Assembly: GCA_030340625.1 (NCBI GenBank)
Contig: JAOPHQ010005717.1
Coordinates: 22,501 to 86,500 of the forward strand
DNA from: Merluccius polli
Taxonomy: Eukaryota > Chordata > Actinopteri > Gadiformes > Merlucciidae
Direction: 5' to 3'
Length of the DNA: 64,000 nt
Shown: in pieces, positions 34,072-44,844 of the stretch
How positions within the stretch are numbered: the stretch's first letter is position 1
Layout: every line of letters begins with the position of its first letter
The notes under the pieces: model-generated
Database searches by the model: none
What the model was told of the DNA's origin: nothing
Seen by the model: the letters and a program-made list of their open reading frames with translations, nothing else
Program-made: the position numbers and the translations under genes

Positions 34072-34243
34072 CAGATGTCTCTTACTTTTCTTCTGCTGAC
34101 TTGCTGTCTTGATATTTGGTCCTCGTCTTCCAAGATTTGTTGTCATCCTCCCTAAAATATTTAACACATTGTTCAGTAACAGTTATCAGAGTGTTGAAGC
34201 ATTTATTCACAGAAAAACAGACACAACCTACATTAACCATTGT
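34072..34243. repeat. Tandem unit of about 180 bp, left copy
   Basis: Landmarks TGTCTCTTACTT, ATCCTCCCTAAAATATTTAA, TCAGTAACAGT, GCATTTATTCACA and GACCATTG recur in the same order at 44075-44245. The two copies were adjacent before the 9.8-kb hAT-type unit inserted at the start of the second one. Confidence 0.8.
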
Positions 34244-35015
34244 CAGTGTTGTAATGTAACGAAGTACAAATACTTCGTTACTGTACTTAAGTAGAATTTT
34301 CACGTATCTGTACTTTACTTCGTTATTTATATTTCTGACAACTTTTACTTTTACTCCACTACATTTCCTCACTAAAATGTGTACTTTTACTCCGATACAT
34401 TTCCCATAACCATCTTCGTTACTCGTTACTACAAAATAAAAATCGAGTTGGTGACCTACTTCCTGTTTATCAACCTCCAAGCGCGAAGAAAAAAAAAACA
34501 CCACGCGCGACGAAGAAGAAGATCTGCTTTGGCCAATCACGGAAGCGGTCTGCAGCTGCGGCAGGTTCTGCTAATTCTCCGGTCACAAATGACGAGATCA
34601 ACAGTGGCGACATCAACCGGTATTTTAACCCAAACTGAAAGTGGCTGTTGTTTACTGTTGCCATGGCGACATGTCTTTTCCCAGACGAAGTGGTTTTTGT
34701 GCGTGTGTGTGTCTAAACGCCACGGCTACACCGGCATGCTGCCAATACTCTAGGGCGGCCATTCGTCCGGCTTTAGGCCGGACTGTCCGGACGCGTATTT
34801 GTCCTTTTTGAGACAACCCCGCGGGTCATAGGTCCGCCCGCGGGACATACATGAGTCCAACCATCCGGGTACTTTCCGCTTTTTTGACACATCCGGGCAT
34901 TTTTAGGTGAAACTACCCGGAAATATTTGAATGGTCGTCTATGAGAATTTTAGTGCTTTACATTTTTTAACTTTACCTAAGTGTTATATAGATCTATTTA
35001 TACCGATCTAAAGCT

Positions 35016-38000
35016 ATGGCCAGCCAGCAGACGAGTTATACAAACTCTCTCCCAAGTCCTGACCGGTGTCGCTATTTAGAAAAAATTAAATTAATAGGTA
35101 ATGTCGGATGTCCCTTCACACTGGAATCTGGTCTCTGGGCGAACAACCCAAACGAGTGGCCAGAGGTGGACTACGGGGACATATGGAATTACCTAATTGA
35201 GTCTCCAGGTAAGTATATCGGATAAGTAAGTATACCAGGTAAGTATATCGGATATTTCACACTTTGTTTGGTTTGCCCCTTTGGTACTCTAGTATACTAT
35301 CCACATCATCCACATCATCCACATCATCATAGACTGCGGTAAAGTTGGTTTGTTATTGGATATTGGCTTGACATTCGGTTGGGACCGTCTGCCAATTTCC
35401 ATATAACAAGTTTTTTCAGAAGAATCTCACCTGTAGTAGTTAGAGCATTGCAAATATGATCTACTACTGCAAAAAGAATGGTAAAAGGTCATTTTAGTGA
35501 TTTTTAGTGAATATTTTCAGTTATTAAATGCATACTTTTCCCACCGCGGTAAAGTTGGTTCGTTATTGGATATTGGCTTGACATTCGGTTTAGTTCACTA
35601 AAAATCAATACAACGACCTTTTACCATTCTTTTTGCTGTAGTAGATCATATTTGCAATGCTCTAACTACTACAGGTGAGATTCTTCTGAAAAAAACATTT
35701 TATATGGAAATAGTATGCATTTAATAACTAAAACATTTTATATGGAAATAGTATGCATTTAATAACTGAAAATATTCACTAAAAATCACTAAAATGACCT
35801 TTTACCATTCTTTTTGCTGTAGTAGATCATATTTGCAATGCTCTAACTACTACAGGTGAGATTCTTCTGAAAAAACTTGTTATATGGAAATTGGCAGACG
35901 GTCCCAACCGAATGTCAAGCCAATATCCAATAACAAACCAACTTTACCGCAGTTCATCATAGATGAGTCCAGCGTCTCGTCACCAGCGATATGCTAACAA
36001 GCAGGAGTGGGAGGGTCGCATCAGTAACCTACCCACACTTGCCCAATATTTACTGGCTTTTTTCATGTAGGGATTTACACACCAGGGCTGATGAAAAATT
36101 ACAAAAGCCTGGAAGCCCACAAGTTTTTCACCAGTGGCTGGGTGGACGTGGTGCTCCATTATAAGCCGTCACCGGGAGACATCACAATATTCAAGACCAG
36201 AGTGAAGCCCTCCTGGAGGGTCACAGACAAGCCACATAACACCTGGGTGGCAGCTAACAGTGATGGCGCTGTTAAAGTGGCCCACTGTGACTGCATGGCA
36301 GGGTAATCTGATCACAAAGTATTACTGTACATTCTTTAGAGAAGATATTTCACATTTTTACTAGCGACATTATGCTAATTATTATCTGTCTTTTGACTTA
36401 ACCTCTAGGCTACTCATGTTTTTGTTTCTAATGTCTAGTTTTGTCTTAATCTAAGCCCATACCTACAGCACTTTCAGGTGTAAAGCGCGATACAACATAT
36501 CATTGTTTTCTCCTATTTAATGAAAGAGTAAATAGCCGTTATTGTTTCCCAGTGTTTCCCATACATAGACCATTCTGTGGCGGGCCGCCACAGTATCATC
36601 ACCAGCCGCCACAGAATGATTCAATGATTGTTTTTTTTTTTTTAATTTACGCGATAAAAAAAAAAAACTATCGTTCCATTCATCCAACTGCGCACAGGTC
36701 TCTCCCTCTCCGTCTCGATCACACACAAACACACGAGCGCATTCATGCACACACATAGACATAACATATTATGTCTATGTGCACACACACTGTCAACTTA
36801 TTCGCCCGCGCGCTCCTCTTCTCCATCTGCAATGCGTGAGGTCTATAGCCTATCAAACGAAACAGCGGGATATTTGCAGAGAAGACGGTCGGCGATATCT
36901 GGAGTTCATCAAAGGTTAGTATGTCCTCAAACACACCTGCATAACATTATTGTTGACACAGAAAATGATATATTAGCATTATGAACTCAAAGTTATTGAT
37001 AGTGAAACATCCTGCACCCTAATTCAGGATAGAGAAAAGTTGGTAACGTAGCAAACAATTAGGCTAGGTGAAATGCGGTTACGGTTGAGATTATATGGCC
37101 AGGCTACGATAGCTACGATCAGTGTTGTAGTCGAGTCACTATGCCTCGAGTCCGAGTCCAGGCTCGAGTCTCCAGTGTCCGAGTCCGAGTCATGTCCAAG
37201 TCATTAAAAAAAATCCGAGTCGAGTCCAAGTCGAGTCCACTACTCATACGAGTCAAGTCCGAGTCGAGTCCCTATTGATCCACATCGAGTCCGAGTCGAG
37301 TCCACTACTCATACGAGTCAAGTCCGAGTCGAGTCCCTATTGATCCACATCGAGTCCGAGTCGAGTCCACTACTCATACGAGTCAAGTCCGAGTCGAGTC
37401 CCTATTGATCCACATCGAGTCCGAGTCGAGTCCACTACTCATACGAGTCAAGTCCGAGTCGAGTCCCTATTGATCCACATCGAGTCCGAGTCGAGTCCAC
37501 TACTCATACGAGTCAAGTCCGAGTCGAGTCCCTATTGATCCACATCGAGTCCGAGTCGAGTCCGAGTCAGCACTAAAGCATACATGTTGTTACACTTTAA
37601 AAAAAACATAACTGTTGTGCCGCAGCTCATAGGCGTCCTAATGGCGGCAGCTATGAACTTTCATATGTATTTTACTGTTTTTAACTCTAGTGCTCATAAC
37701 TACTGTCCTGTCCTCTTAATAATAACTCAGAAATGCGGCATGCAAGTGGACCCGATACGGTCCGCATCGCGGATCCGTTCCGAAAGCCGCGATACTCCGC
37801 GGCGGATTTGCTGTGTGGGTTATTTACGTAGTTACGTAATTACGTTACGTTAGTTACGTTATTAACTTAGTTACGTGTGATGTATGACATGAAGCAGTAC
37901 ATTCCCTTGTACTAATCATATACCAAATTATAGAATAATGGCGTATTACTATTAAAGCCTAATGACATAAAAAAAAGTCGAGTCCTCGTCTTAATTAGTA

Positions 38001-40240
38001 GGATCATATATCTACTTATAGCATAATTACAGTATGCTATGTTATTATTGTATTGATATTGTTATATTATACTATTTATTTTAACCGTTATTTTACCAGA
38101 AAATGTCATTTTACAACAGGTTGACATATTGGCTGAGGTAAGTCTTTTTTTATATATATTTTGAAATAAAAACCTCCAGCTTCAGCTGTTTTTGCACATT
38201 CCTTGAATCTAAAGATTGGAACTAAATAGGCACAAATTCAAGTAAAAACTCAACTTTAAGTTCAATTTGGTGAGTAATTCATGAAACTTGACATTTAAAA
38301 GACAGGTCTTCCTCCAATATAAAGTCTGGGTATGTGAGCAAACCCAGCCTGCCCTGCAACGTATGGAGTTGAGACGGGGGAAGGTCCAGGCAGGGTTCTA
38401 GTAAAAATGTACTTATTTGTCTTATCTGTGAGTCAGAGCTAATTTAGAGAATTAAAATGCTAGCTTTAAGAATGGTCTCAGTATGTGACTATGAAGAACA
38501 ATAGATAAGCATACAGGTATATATTTAACCTATAGTAGCTTCAGAAAGTGTGTGTTTGAATGCGGCCTTCTGCATAAACCACGATGACCGACTGTACCGA
38601 CCGTCACGACACCGCGACACTCTATCCCGCACCGGCGCCAAGGTGCCACCACAGAATGCTACCTGGTCTGTGGGAAACACTGTTTCCTATTTGATTTCGG
38701 ACTTGGAGAAAGCTGTTCGCATGTTGCGGCACTTCTCTTTAAGTTGGAGGCCTCTGTCCGCCTGGGATACACAAGTACGGCCCCGACCAGCATTGCTTGT
38801 ACCTGGAACACGGTCTGCACTAAGAAGGTTGATGCAGCCATGGTAAAAGACATTAAGTTCTATTCTGACAATGCCAAAAGGAAGAGGAACGTCCGAGAAA
38901 AAAGGAAGCCAGTTCCGAAAGCGAAAGAACACCATGAACAGGAATTCCTTAGCATGTTATTTGCCACTGGAGAGATGCTAGTAGGTCTCAGTACATTTGA
39001 TGGCTTTACAGATGACTACAGACCAAAGCCATGGTTTGAGAATCTTGAAGGGTTTACTGATGAACAGGTGCAAGAAATAGAGGAGCAGACCAAGGGCCAG
39101 GCCAAATGTGCATCCTGGCATCAGCAAAGAGTCGGGAGGGTGACTGGGACATCTGCGCACCGGGTCTTAAAAACGCCCCTCGAGGAGCCGTCCAAAGCAC
39201 TGCTCAGAGACATTGCACACAAAGGGTCTGTGCATAGCCGCCTGATCAGTCCAGGCATTGTTTGGGGTAGGGAACATGAAAAAGACGCAATTGAGACATA
39301 TAAGTTTACCATTGGCCTGACGACCACAGTCCCAGCGGAAACAGCCATCATCATCTCAGACGACGTGTATAAAGCTCACAAGAGCCTCAAGATTGAAAAG
39401 GCTGGATTCCGAGTTTGCAAAGACAAACCTTACATCGGGGTCAGCTGTGATGCATACACATCCTGCGATTGCTGTGGAAAAGGAGTGGTTGAGGTCAAGT
39501 GTCCCCTGAAGTGGGTAGATATTCCACACGATCAGTGGCCCGCTGACAACACAGGGCACCTGAAAACTCTCTGGTCACTGAAGAAGAACCACAGCTATTA
39601 CACCCAGGTAACACCTCCCTTCTAATTTCATTTAGTGTTGGTTGGCCATTTTAGTGATTGTGGATGTTGTATCTTTTTTATATTTTACAGGTGCAGCTGC
39701 AGATGTACGCTTGTAAAACAGCCTACGCAGACTTCATCACCTGGACGCCGAAGCAGACAGTCATCTTCCGGGTCCAAAGAGATGAAGAGTTCCTCAGTAA
39801 GGCGGTGGATACCATCAGTCGCTTCTGGGCCAAGCACATCTACCCTCAGCTGGTGGGAACCTCAGTCCCAGATACAGAGCTTGAGCAGGTACAACACACT
39901 TTTGTTCAGAGACTGCAACAGTGCACTGTGATATATGCCATAATGAAACACAATGCAATTAATAATAATTATTTTATTTCGCATTTCAGGAGATGGACAC
40001 TGCTGATAGCGAACAAGACCCTGAGGTAAGTACAGCTAATAACCTGAAACACATAACATATAGTACATCATGCAAGTAACATTTATACATACTATTGATT
40101 AACTATTTCATTTGTTATTAAAGTGCCAGACAGCCACAGACAGCACAGTCCCAGAGCAGGAACTCCAGGAGCATGAGGTGAACTTCACAGACAGCACAGT
40201 CCCAGAGCAGGAACTAAGAGTAGAACATACATGCGTTTAA
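35016..40240 (+). CDS. SWIM zinc finger / YqaJ-type nuclease (transposon accessory protein), six exons
   Basis: A predicted DNA nuclease of the lambda-exonuclease/YqaJ PD-(D/E)XK class fused to a SWIM finger. Model: 35016-35208, 36071-36302, 38701-39607, 39691-39888, 39990-40025, 40124-40240; phases agree at every junction, giving 560 residues. Exon 1 carries RYLEKIKLIG. The SWIM finger (CDCMAG, then CSHVAALLFKLE) is split across exons 2 and 3. The nuclease core is WGREHEKDAIETY, Asp in GVSCDAY and EVK in VVEVKCPLKW (39491-39499), continuing in exon 4 (VQLQMYACKTAYADF). Exon 6 repeats TDSTVPEQEL. Introns have GT-AG ends except the acceptor before 38701, which is GG. The gene converges on the transposase at 43241-40520. 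Role in transposition is unknown; I infer processing of ends or repair intermediates. Confidence 0.85.
35333..35953. mobile_element. Foldback element with 9-bp duplication (Mutator-type MITE) in intron 1
   Basis: Ends ACTGCGGTAAAGTTGG and CCAACTTTACCGCAGT; the arms stay complementary for well over 100 bp (GGATATTGGCTTGACATTCG and mirror). TCATCATAG is repeated at 35324-35332 and 35954-35962. Nine-base duplications and long inverted ends suit Mutator-like elements. Part of the arm is duplicated internally (about 35690-35760). Confidence 0.88.
35963..35998. repeat. Inverted-repeat arm, partner at 43346-43384
   Basis: ATGAGTCCAGCGTCTCGTCA then CCAGCGATATGCTAA is found inverted at 43346-43384, upstream of the transposase start. 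The right copy lies where an element end is expected; the left lies in intron 1 of the accessory gene, inside the coding unit. The TATAG/CATAG base context also matches. Confidence 0.8.
36550..36640. mobile_element. hAT-like terminus in intron 2
   Basis: CAGTGTTTCCCATACATAG followed by GGCGGGCCGCC repeats is a frequent fish hAT start. No matching right end was recognised in the intron. CA/T-rich tracts follow to 36800. Confidence 0.45.
37119..37575. repeat. hAT-like start with 65-bp satellite array in intron 2
   Basis: CAGTGTTGTAGTCGAGTCAC begins a region made of GAGTC phrases. From about 37221 to 37560 five copies of a 65-bp unit (CTACTCATACGAGTCAAGTC to CCTATTGATCCACAT) stand in perfect tandem (for example 37281 and 37346). 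The reciprocal end was not found. Confidence 0.85.
37576..38540. other. Intron 2 remainder, no gene seen
   Basis: This is AT-rich intronic sequence with a TTACGTAGTTACGTAATTAC repeat at about 37825-37860. No coding sequence that continues the flanking exons was found. Confidence 0.4.
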
Positions 40241-40519
40241 AATACTGCATTTCAGTTACGGGAATGTTTTAGCTTTCATGTGTTCAAATAACATTTCCTA
40301 CAGGTATGAAGTATAGTATATAATAAGAGAATTCATCAAAAATGTTTTTCTTTAAAAGAGACTAGAATGGAGTGAGTCAGTGCAGGTGCAGAGTGGAGAG
40401 CATCACAGTAAGGTAGATTTTACTGTAGGTTGTAGCTATAGGCAGTTGAGTGGCCAAGGCCAGAACACAGTTCCAGTTCCAGTGACTCAAAAAAAAAGAT
40501 TGGGATTGATGAATTGATT

Positions 40520-43241
40520 TTAAACATCCCCCCGCCTGTTCTTGTTGTGCACAATGCTGTCTGACATGTTCACAAGGGCACCACACACATGCACAATTTT
40601 GTCGATGGTAGCAACATTTCTGTTCTCCACCTCATCCCGCAGGGACTTCACAAAGGCAACAGGAAGTGGGCCATCCAGGATGTGGAATCTGCGCTTCATC
40701 GTGCCAATCACACGTTCTGTAGAATACCAACAACTGTTTTTATAATATTTTTAAGAATCAAAGTTCATTTGATTACATTGATACTGTAAAGTTACTTGAG
40801 AGATTTAACTGGTACAATAGCTTTAATACTACCAGCTTTTAACCACCTAAATATTAGGACATTCTATAAGAATATTATTATTCCATGGACTTTTGTTTTC
40901 TATGTTGCTTTAATTGTCAAGTCTCAAACTGATCAAATAGTTTGCCTGTTTGTGGAAAATAAATGAACTTGCCAATATGAATCCGAATGCTCGACTTGAT
41001 CCTGGATTCTTCCACGTCCTTGCCCGGGAGTTGTTTCTTGCCTTTAGTGAAGGCCGGGGTTAGGAGACTGGCACCAAGCAAGGCAAAGTCATCCTTCAGG
41101 GTAAATCCTCGATCAGCCAAGATCTGAAACATGAAACATGAAATGTTAGATATGTCTATTGCTTTAATGTTTGTTGGGAAACAGCAATTTACAACATCTG
41201 TCCACAAGTACAAAAACATTTATGAAATATTAAACTGTACAGGTGTACTAGTATGAACTGTGTATGTAGGGCGCTATATATTACCTGGTCCCCACGGTGG
41301 TGGTATATGGGTGAAAGGAAGCCAGATTCCCTCACAATCTTGACGTCCGACGCTCTTCCACCCCAGGCTTTTGACAAGTAGGTGATGCTGCCAGCAGGAC
41401 TACAACATATCAAATATTTAGCCGTAGTCCACTTCTTATAGTTGGAGTATGACTTCGCCCTGTTGGAAAAACAAACAGAAAAAGATTAGTAATCAAAAGC
41501 TGCCCTTGGAAAAACTGTTGCCTCTGGACAAGACCAGATGAGTATGACAAGTAAGTTAGCCTTTGCACACTGCAGTGCATTGGCCAGGAGCCTATGACTG
41601 TATCTCAATTCAAGGGTTACATACTATCTAGGTTGTACTTTATCATTGGGTCGTCAATATGTTTTGTGTACATACCTCGCTTTAAGAGCCTTTGGGTGCT
41701 CAATTCTTATTTCAAAGCAATCAATAATTGAGGTGAGGCGAGGGAACTTGGCTCTCATCACTGGTGGTACTGCTTGATAGATGCACTCTCTGTCTGGCCA
41801 GTGAATGAGAAAGCCAATCTTGGCGTACAGTAGGTCCAGCCAGCGATGGAAGTAGTAGGACACTGTAGACTTTGGCTTGTTCAGTACTTGACTGAGTAAT
41901 GCCAATGATGGATTCTGGCGTATCTTCAGCAAGCACAGAAAAAGCTGGTCCTCCGTCGAAAGTGGGTCAGTCTTGCGTGACGTATTTACGAATTGAACCA
42001 GGAACTTATGAAGCGTGTCAAACACTGCCCAGCTTAGCCCAGTCATGGCCCTGCAGGCTGTGTCACTGCCTCGGATGGCATTAGCACACAATCTGTCCTT
42101 GGACCAGTTGGCCTGGGCAGTAGCATGTCCTCTCCGGGCCTCGTCCCTCTCCTGCCTTGCCTCATCTCTCTCTCTCCTGAGATGGGCAACCTCGAAAGCA
42201 ACTGCTAATTTCTCACTGTATGACAATGGCCTGGCCACTGCTTCTTCATTGGACACAGGAGTAGGGGGACAGGAGTCAGGATTGGGAGGATCTGGAGTGG
42301 GGGCTTCCCCTGGTGCACTGACACAGGAATCTGGAGTGGGGGCTTCCACTGGTGCACTGACACAGGACTCTAGTGTGGGGGCTTCCACTGGTGCACTGAC
42401 ACAGAAATAACAACATAGGTCTACTGCTTTAGTAATGGAAACAGTACACATGAAACCAATCAAAAACATTATGAAAAATTCAACACAAAGGCTGGAAGTA
42501 TTTCACTTGGTGTGTGGTGAATCTATGGTCTGAAGGTTTCGCTTGTTGAGTGGACTCAGGGAAATACACTGGCTTTTCCATGATATTGTAATAGAACTGT
42601 AGGTTTACTGCTTTGGTAAAGCACCTCTTTAATGCAATCATCCTCTGTATGACCAACACAATCATTCCAAGCTGAAACTGAAATAGATCCGTTCATAGCG
42701 GACTGTGCCAAATCATGTTTTGATGTTGAAAACTCATTTCTTAAACAATGAATGAATGAATCATAAATGAAGATGAGGGCACCAAAACAATCTTTTTTTC
42801 ATTCAAGTCAAGTCACTTTTATTTTTATAGCGCATTTAACATGCTGAGTGCAACCATGATACTAGTGCACTAGTGCTAGGTGTTGCAGGCTAACTCGGAG
42901 CTGAACTATGACATGTAATCACAGCTCCTAGTAGTTAGCAAAGTTTCATTCATTCCTTCATTATTAGATTAGACATCTTTAACATCGGACATAAACTGAC
43001 TTTAGCTAGCATGACTGACTGACTTTAGCTACTAACCTGTAACAAAGTGTTTGCCGCAGACGTAAACAAATTTAGACATCGGGTCCCACAGCTTTCCATC
43101 AGGATTCTCTCTCCTGATTGCCTGGAGCCATAAACCCCTTCTTTTCCCTTCCCTTTCTTTTTGTGGCAACATACTGAAACGCAAATCCTTATTTTTTTTA
43201 TTGTTGGCATTGCAAAACACAACACAGCAGCTTTTAGGCAT
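40520..43241 (-). CDS. THAP / DDE_4 transposase of the ISL2EU-like element
   Basis: Transposase predicted to bind the ends by its THAP finger and cut DNA with a DDE nuclease. Exon 1 (43241-43037) encodes the THAP domain: CVVFCNAN, LWLQAI, CGKHF. The main exon (42395-41676) has Ser/Pro repeats (CVSAPVEAPTP), a charged coiled coil (RRERDEARQERDEARR), a helix-turn-helix (LSTEDQLFLCLLKIRQN, LNKPKSTVSYYFHRW) and the first Asp (IIDCFEIRIEHP). Exon 41459-41285 has AWGGRASDV. Exon 41123-40973 has the second Asp (ILADRGF). Exon 40716-40520 holds RVIGTMKRRF. The catalytic Glu codon is split between the last two exons, and that intron starts GC instead of GT. Phases agree from the main exon onward. One or more exons near 42480-42680 between THAP and main exon are not resolved. 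No stop is seen, so the gene may be intact. Confidence 0.85.
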
Positions 43242-43345
43242 GATGCCTGCTCATGGAGGTAGCCTACTGTTCTGTCAACCGTTAGCAACAGTTAGCAAAG
43301 TGCCTACTTCCTTCACCTAAAAAGGGGCGTGGACATTCTGGGACT

Positions 43346-43384
43346 CATTAGCATATCGCTGGTGACGAGACGCTGGACTCATCT
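43346..43384. repeat. Inverted-repeat arm, partner of 35963-35998
   Basis: It lies about 105 bp upstream of the transposase start on the minus strand. It is followed by ATAGGTCCGTGGTGTGTTAC and a related phrase at about 43421, then a poly-C run (43449-43467). Confidence 0.8.
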
Positions 43385-43513
43385 ATAGGTCCGTGGTGTG
43401 TTACGATCGCGCGCGCGCGTAGGTCCGCGGTGTGTTACTATTGCGCGCCCCCCCCCCCCCCCCCCCCGGGCTGAGGTGTCCTCCATTTCAACAACTCATA
43501 AATGGTCACCCTA

Positions 43514-43830
43514 CAATACTCTGATAGGACGTCACAGTGTGATTACGGTGTTTACATGTCTACAGTAATGCCAGTAAGGAATACTCCACATGTCTTCATT
43601 CAGTATTGATTACTCCCACTATGGGAATGCTGTTTACATGGCAGTGTGTTAATCTGAGTATTACATCAGTATAACATCAGTCCAGTGTTGTCTTATGTGT
43701 ACGACTTATATTTATTGTTATTTATTTAATTTTAATGTTTAACAAGTTGAAGCCTCTCCCCTGTACTGTACCTGGATATTACAGGAGCCAAAATACATTT
43801 CATAATCACAATTCTAACTGCTCACTTTGT
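43514..43830. other. Right interior of the outer hAT unit
   Basis: Non-coding. The ACTT-rich sub-terminal block begins about 43830 and runs to the terminus at 44041. Confidence 0.6.
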
Positions 43831-44049
43831 TTAAATACTTTTACTTTTACTTCTAATACTTAAGTACATTTTATATCAGAAAATTACTTTTGGTACTTAA
43901 GTACAGTAAATGTCAGGTACTTTCAGACTTTTACTCAAGTAATATTCTAAAAGGTGACTTTTACTTCTACCAAAGTCATTTTCTGGTAAGATACTTGTAC
44001 TTTGACTCAAGTATCGCTTTCAAGTACTTTATACAAGACTGACCATTGT

Positions 44050-44245
44050 CATGAAATCAATGACAATGCAGGCAGGGGTAAATGTCTCTTACTTGTCTGT
44101 TGGGTTGCTGTCTTTAGCTGTGGTCCTCTGGAGGTCTTCTTCCTGGATCTGTGGCCATCCTCCCTAAAATATTTAAGATATTGGTCAGTAACAGTACGCA
44201 TTTATTCACACAGATGCAGACACACACCTACTTTGACCATTGACA
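44050..44245. repeat. Tandem unit of about 180 bp, right copy
   Basis: Matches 34072-34243 in block order; the next unit starts at GACCATTGAC (about 44236). The open frame across it is not supported by domains. Confidence 0.75.
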
Positions 44246-44785
44246 GGAAATCAACGACAACCGCCAACACTGATCACTGCATGAGCAGCTTCAAAGTATA
44301 AATACGAACACAGGTCAAGCCGATCTGCTGCCGAAGGCTACATCCACACTACTACGTTTTCAGTTTCATAGGTGGTTGTCCGTGTGTGCGTGCGTGTCTG
44401 TAAGAATTGAAATTTAAAAAATGAAATAAAATAAAATAAAATGAATAAAAATGAAATGAAATAAATAAATACATTTAAAAAATGATTCACAGTAATACGG
44501 CGACATAGGGTGGTCCAGACTCAGAGTTAGTCAGGCCAACATTTTTCAAAGCTCAGTGAAAGATTAAAAATGCCATGTGTACAGCATTAATCAAGGAAAG
44601 CACTGTTAGCATTATGGCATCATCTGACATATATGCACCGAGAGACAAGACAAAACACAGCAGCGTTAACTTGGCAAATACATTTTGCACCCAGGTTCTC
44701 TTGAGCACATACACACAGCAGTCTATACGTTAATAGTGACAGTCCAGTATCCAAGATACTGTAGGGACCAGTGCTCGGTGCGATG

Positions 44786-44844
44786 GCCCCGTGGCACTAA
44801 CTAGAAAATTCCCTCGGGGGAAATTTTGAAAGTGCCACGGGGGC
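44786..44844. repeat. Structured repeat, copy 2 with changed stems
   Basis: GCCCCGTGGCACT pairs with AGTGCCACGGGGGC, enclosing AACTAG and an inner hairpin AAAATTCCC/GGGAAATTTT. Compared with 33803-33861 the loops AACTAGAAAATT and AAATTTTGA are kept while both stems differ yet still pair. Confidence 0.65.

Larger units (their letters stand above)
34751..43513. mobile_element. Inner unit with TAGGG ends and CAATACTC duplication, carrying the YqaJ/THAP gene pair
   Basis: The left end reads TAGGGCGGCCATTCGTCC and the right end, inverted, TAGGGTGACCATTTATGAG. CAATACTC is repeated at 34743-34750 and 43514-43521. An 8-bp duplication and TAGGG ends point to hAT. The two genes start about 265 and 270 bp inside these ends. 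Either an ISL2EU-like element sits in a short hAT MITE, or the ends belong to the gene pair itself. The 2-bp duplication I recall for ISL2EU argues for the first. Confidence 0.75.
34244..44041. mobile_element. Outer hAT-type unit with ACCATTGT duplication, 9.8 kb
   Basis: Ends are CAGTGTTGTAATGTAACG and, inverted, CAGTCTTGTATAAAGTACTT. ACCATTGT occurs perfectly at 34236-34243 and 44042-44049. The sub-terminal ACTT-rich blocks mark it as the same family as 11054-13016. Its own sequence is only about 0.5 kb on each side; the rest is the nested unit 34751-43513. It encodes no hAT transposase. Confidence 0.88.

Noticed and set aside
38670..38690. Right end of a hAT MITE (GTGGGAAACACTG) matching 36550
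   Set aside because: It lies just before exon 3, the sub-terminal sequence does not match, and no target duplication is seen; likely chance.
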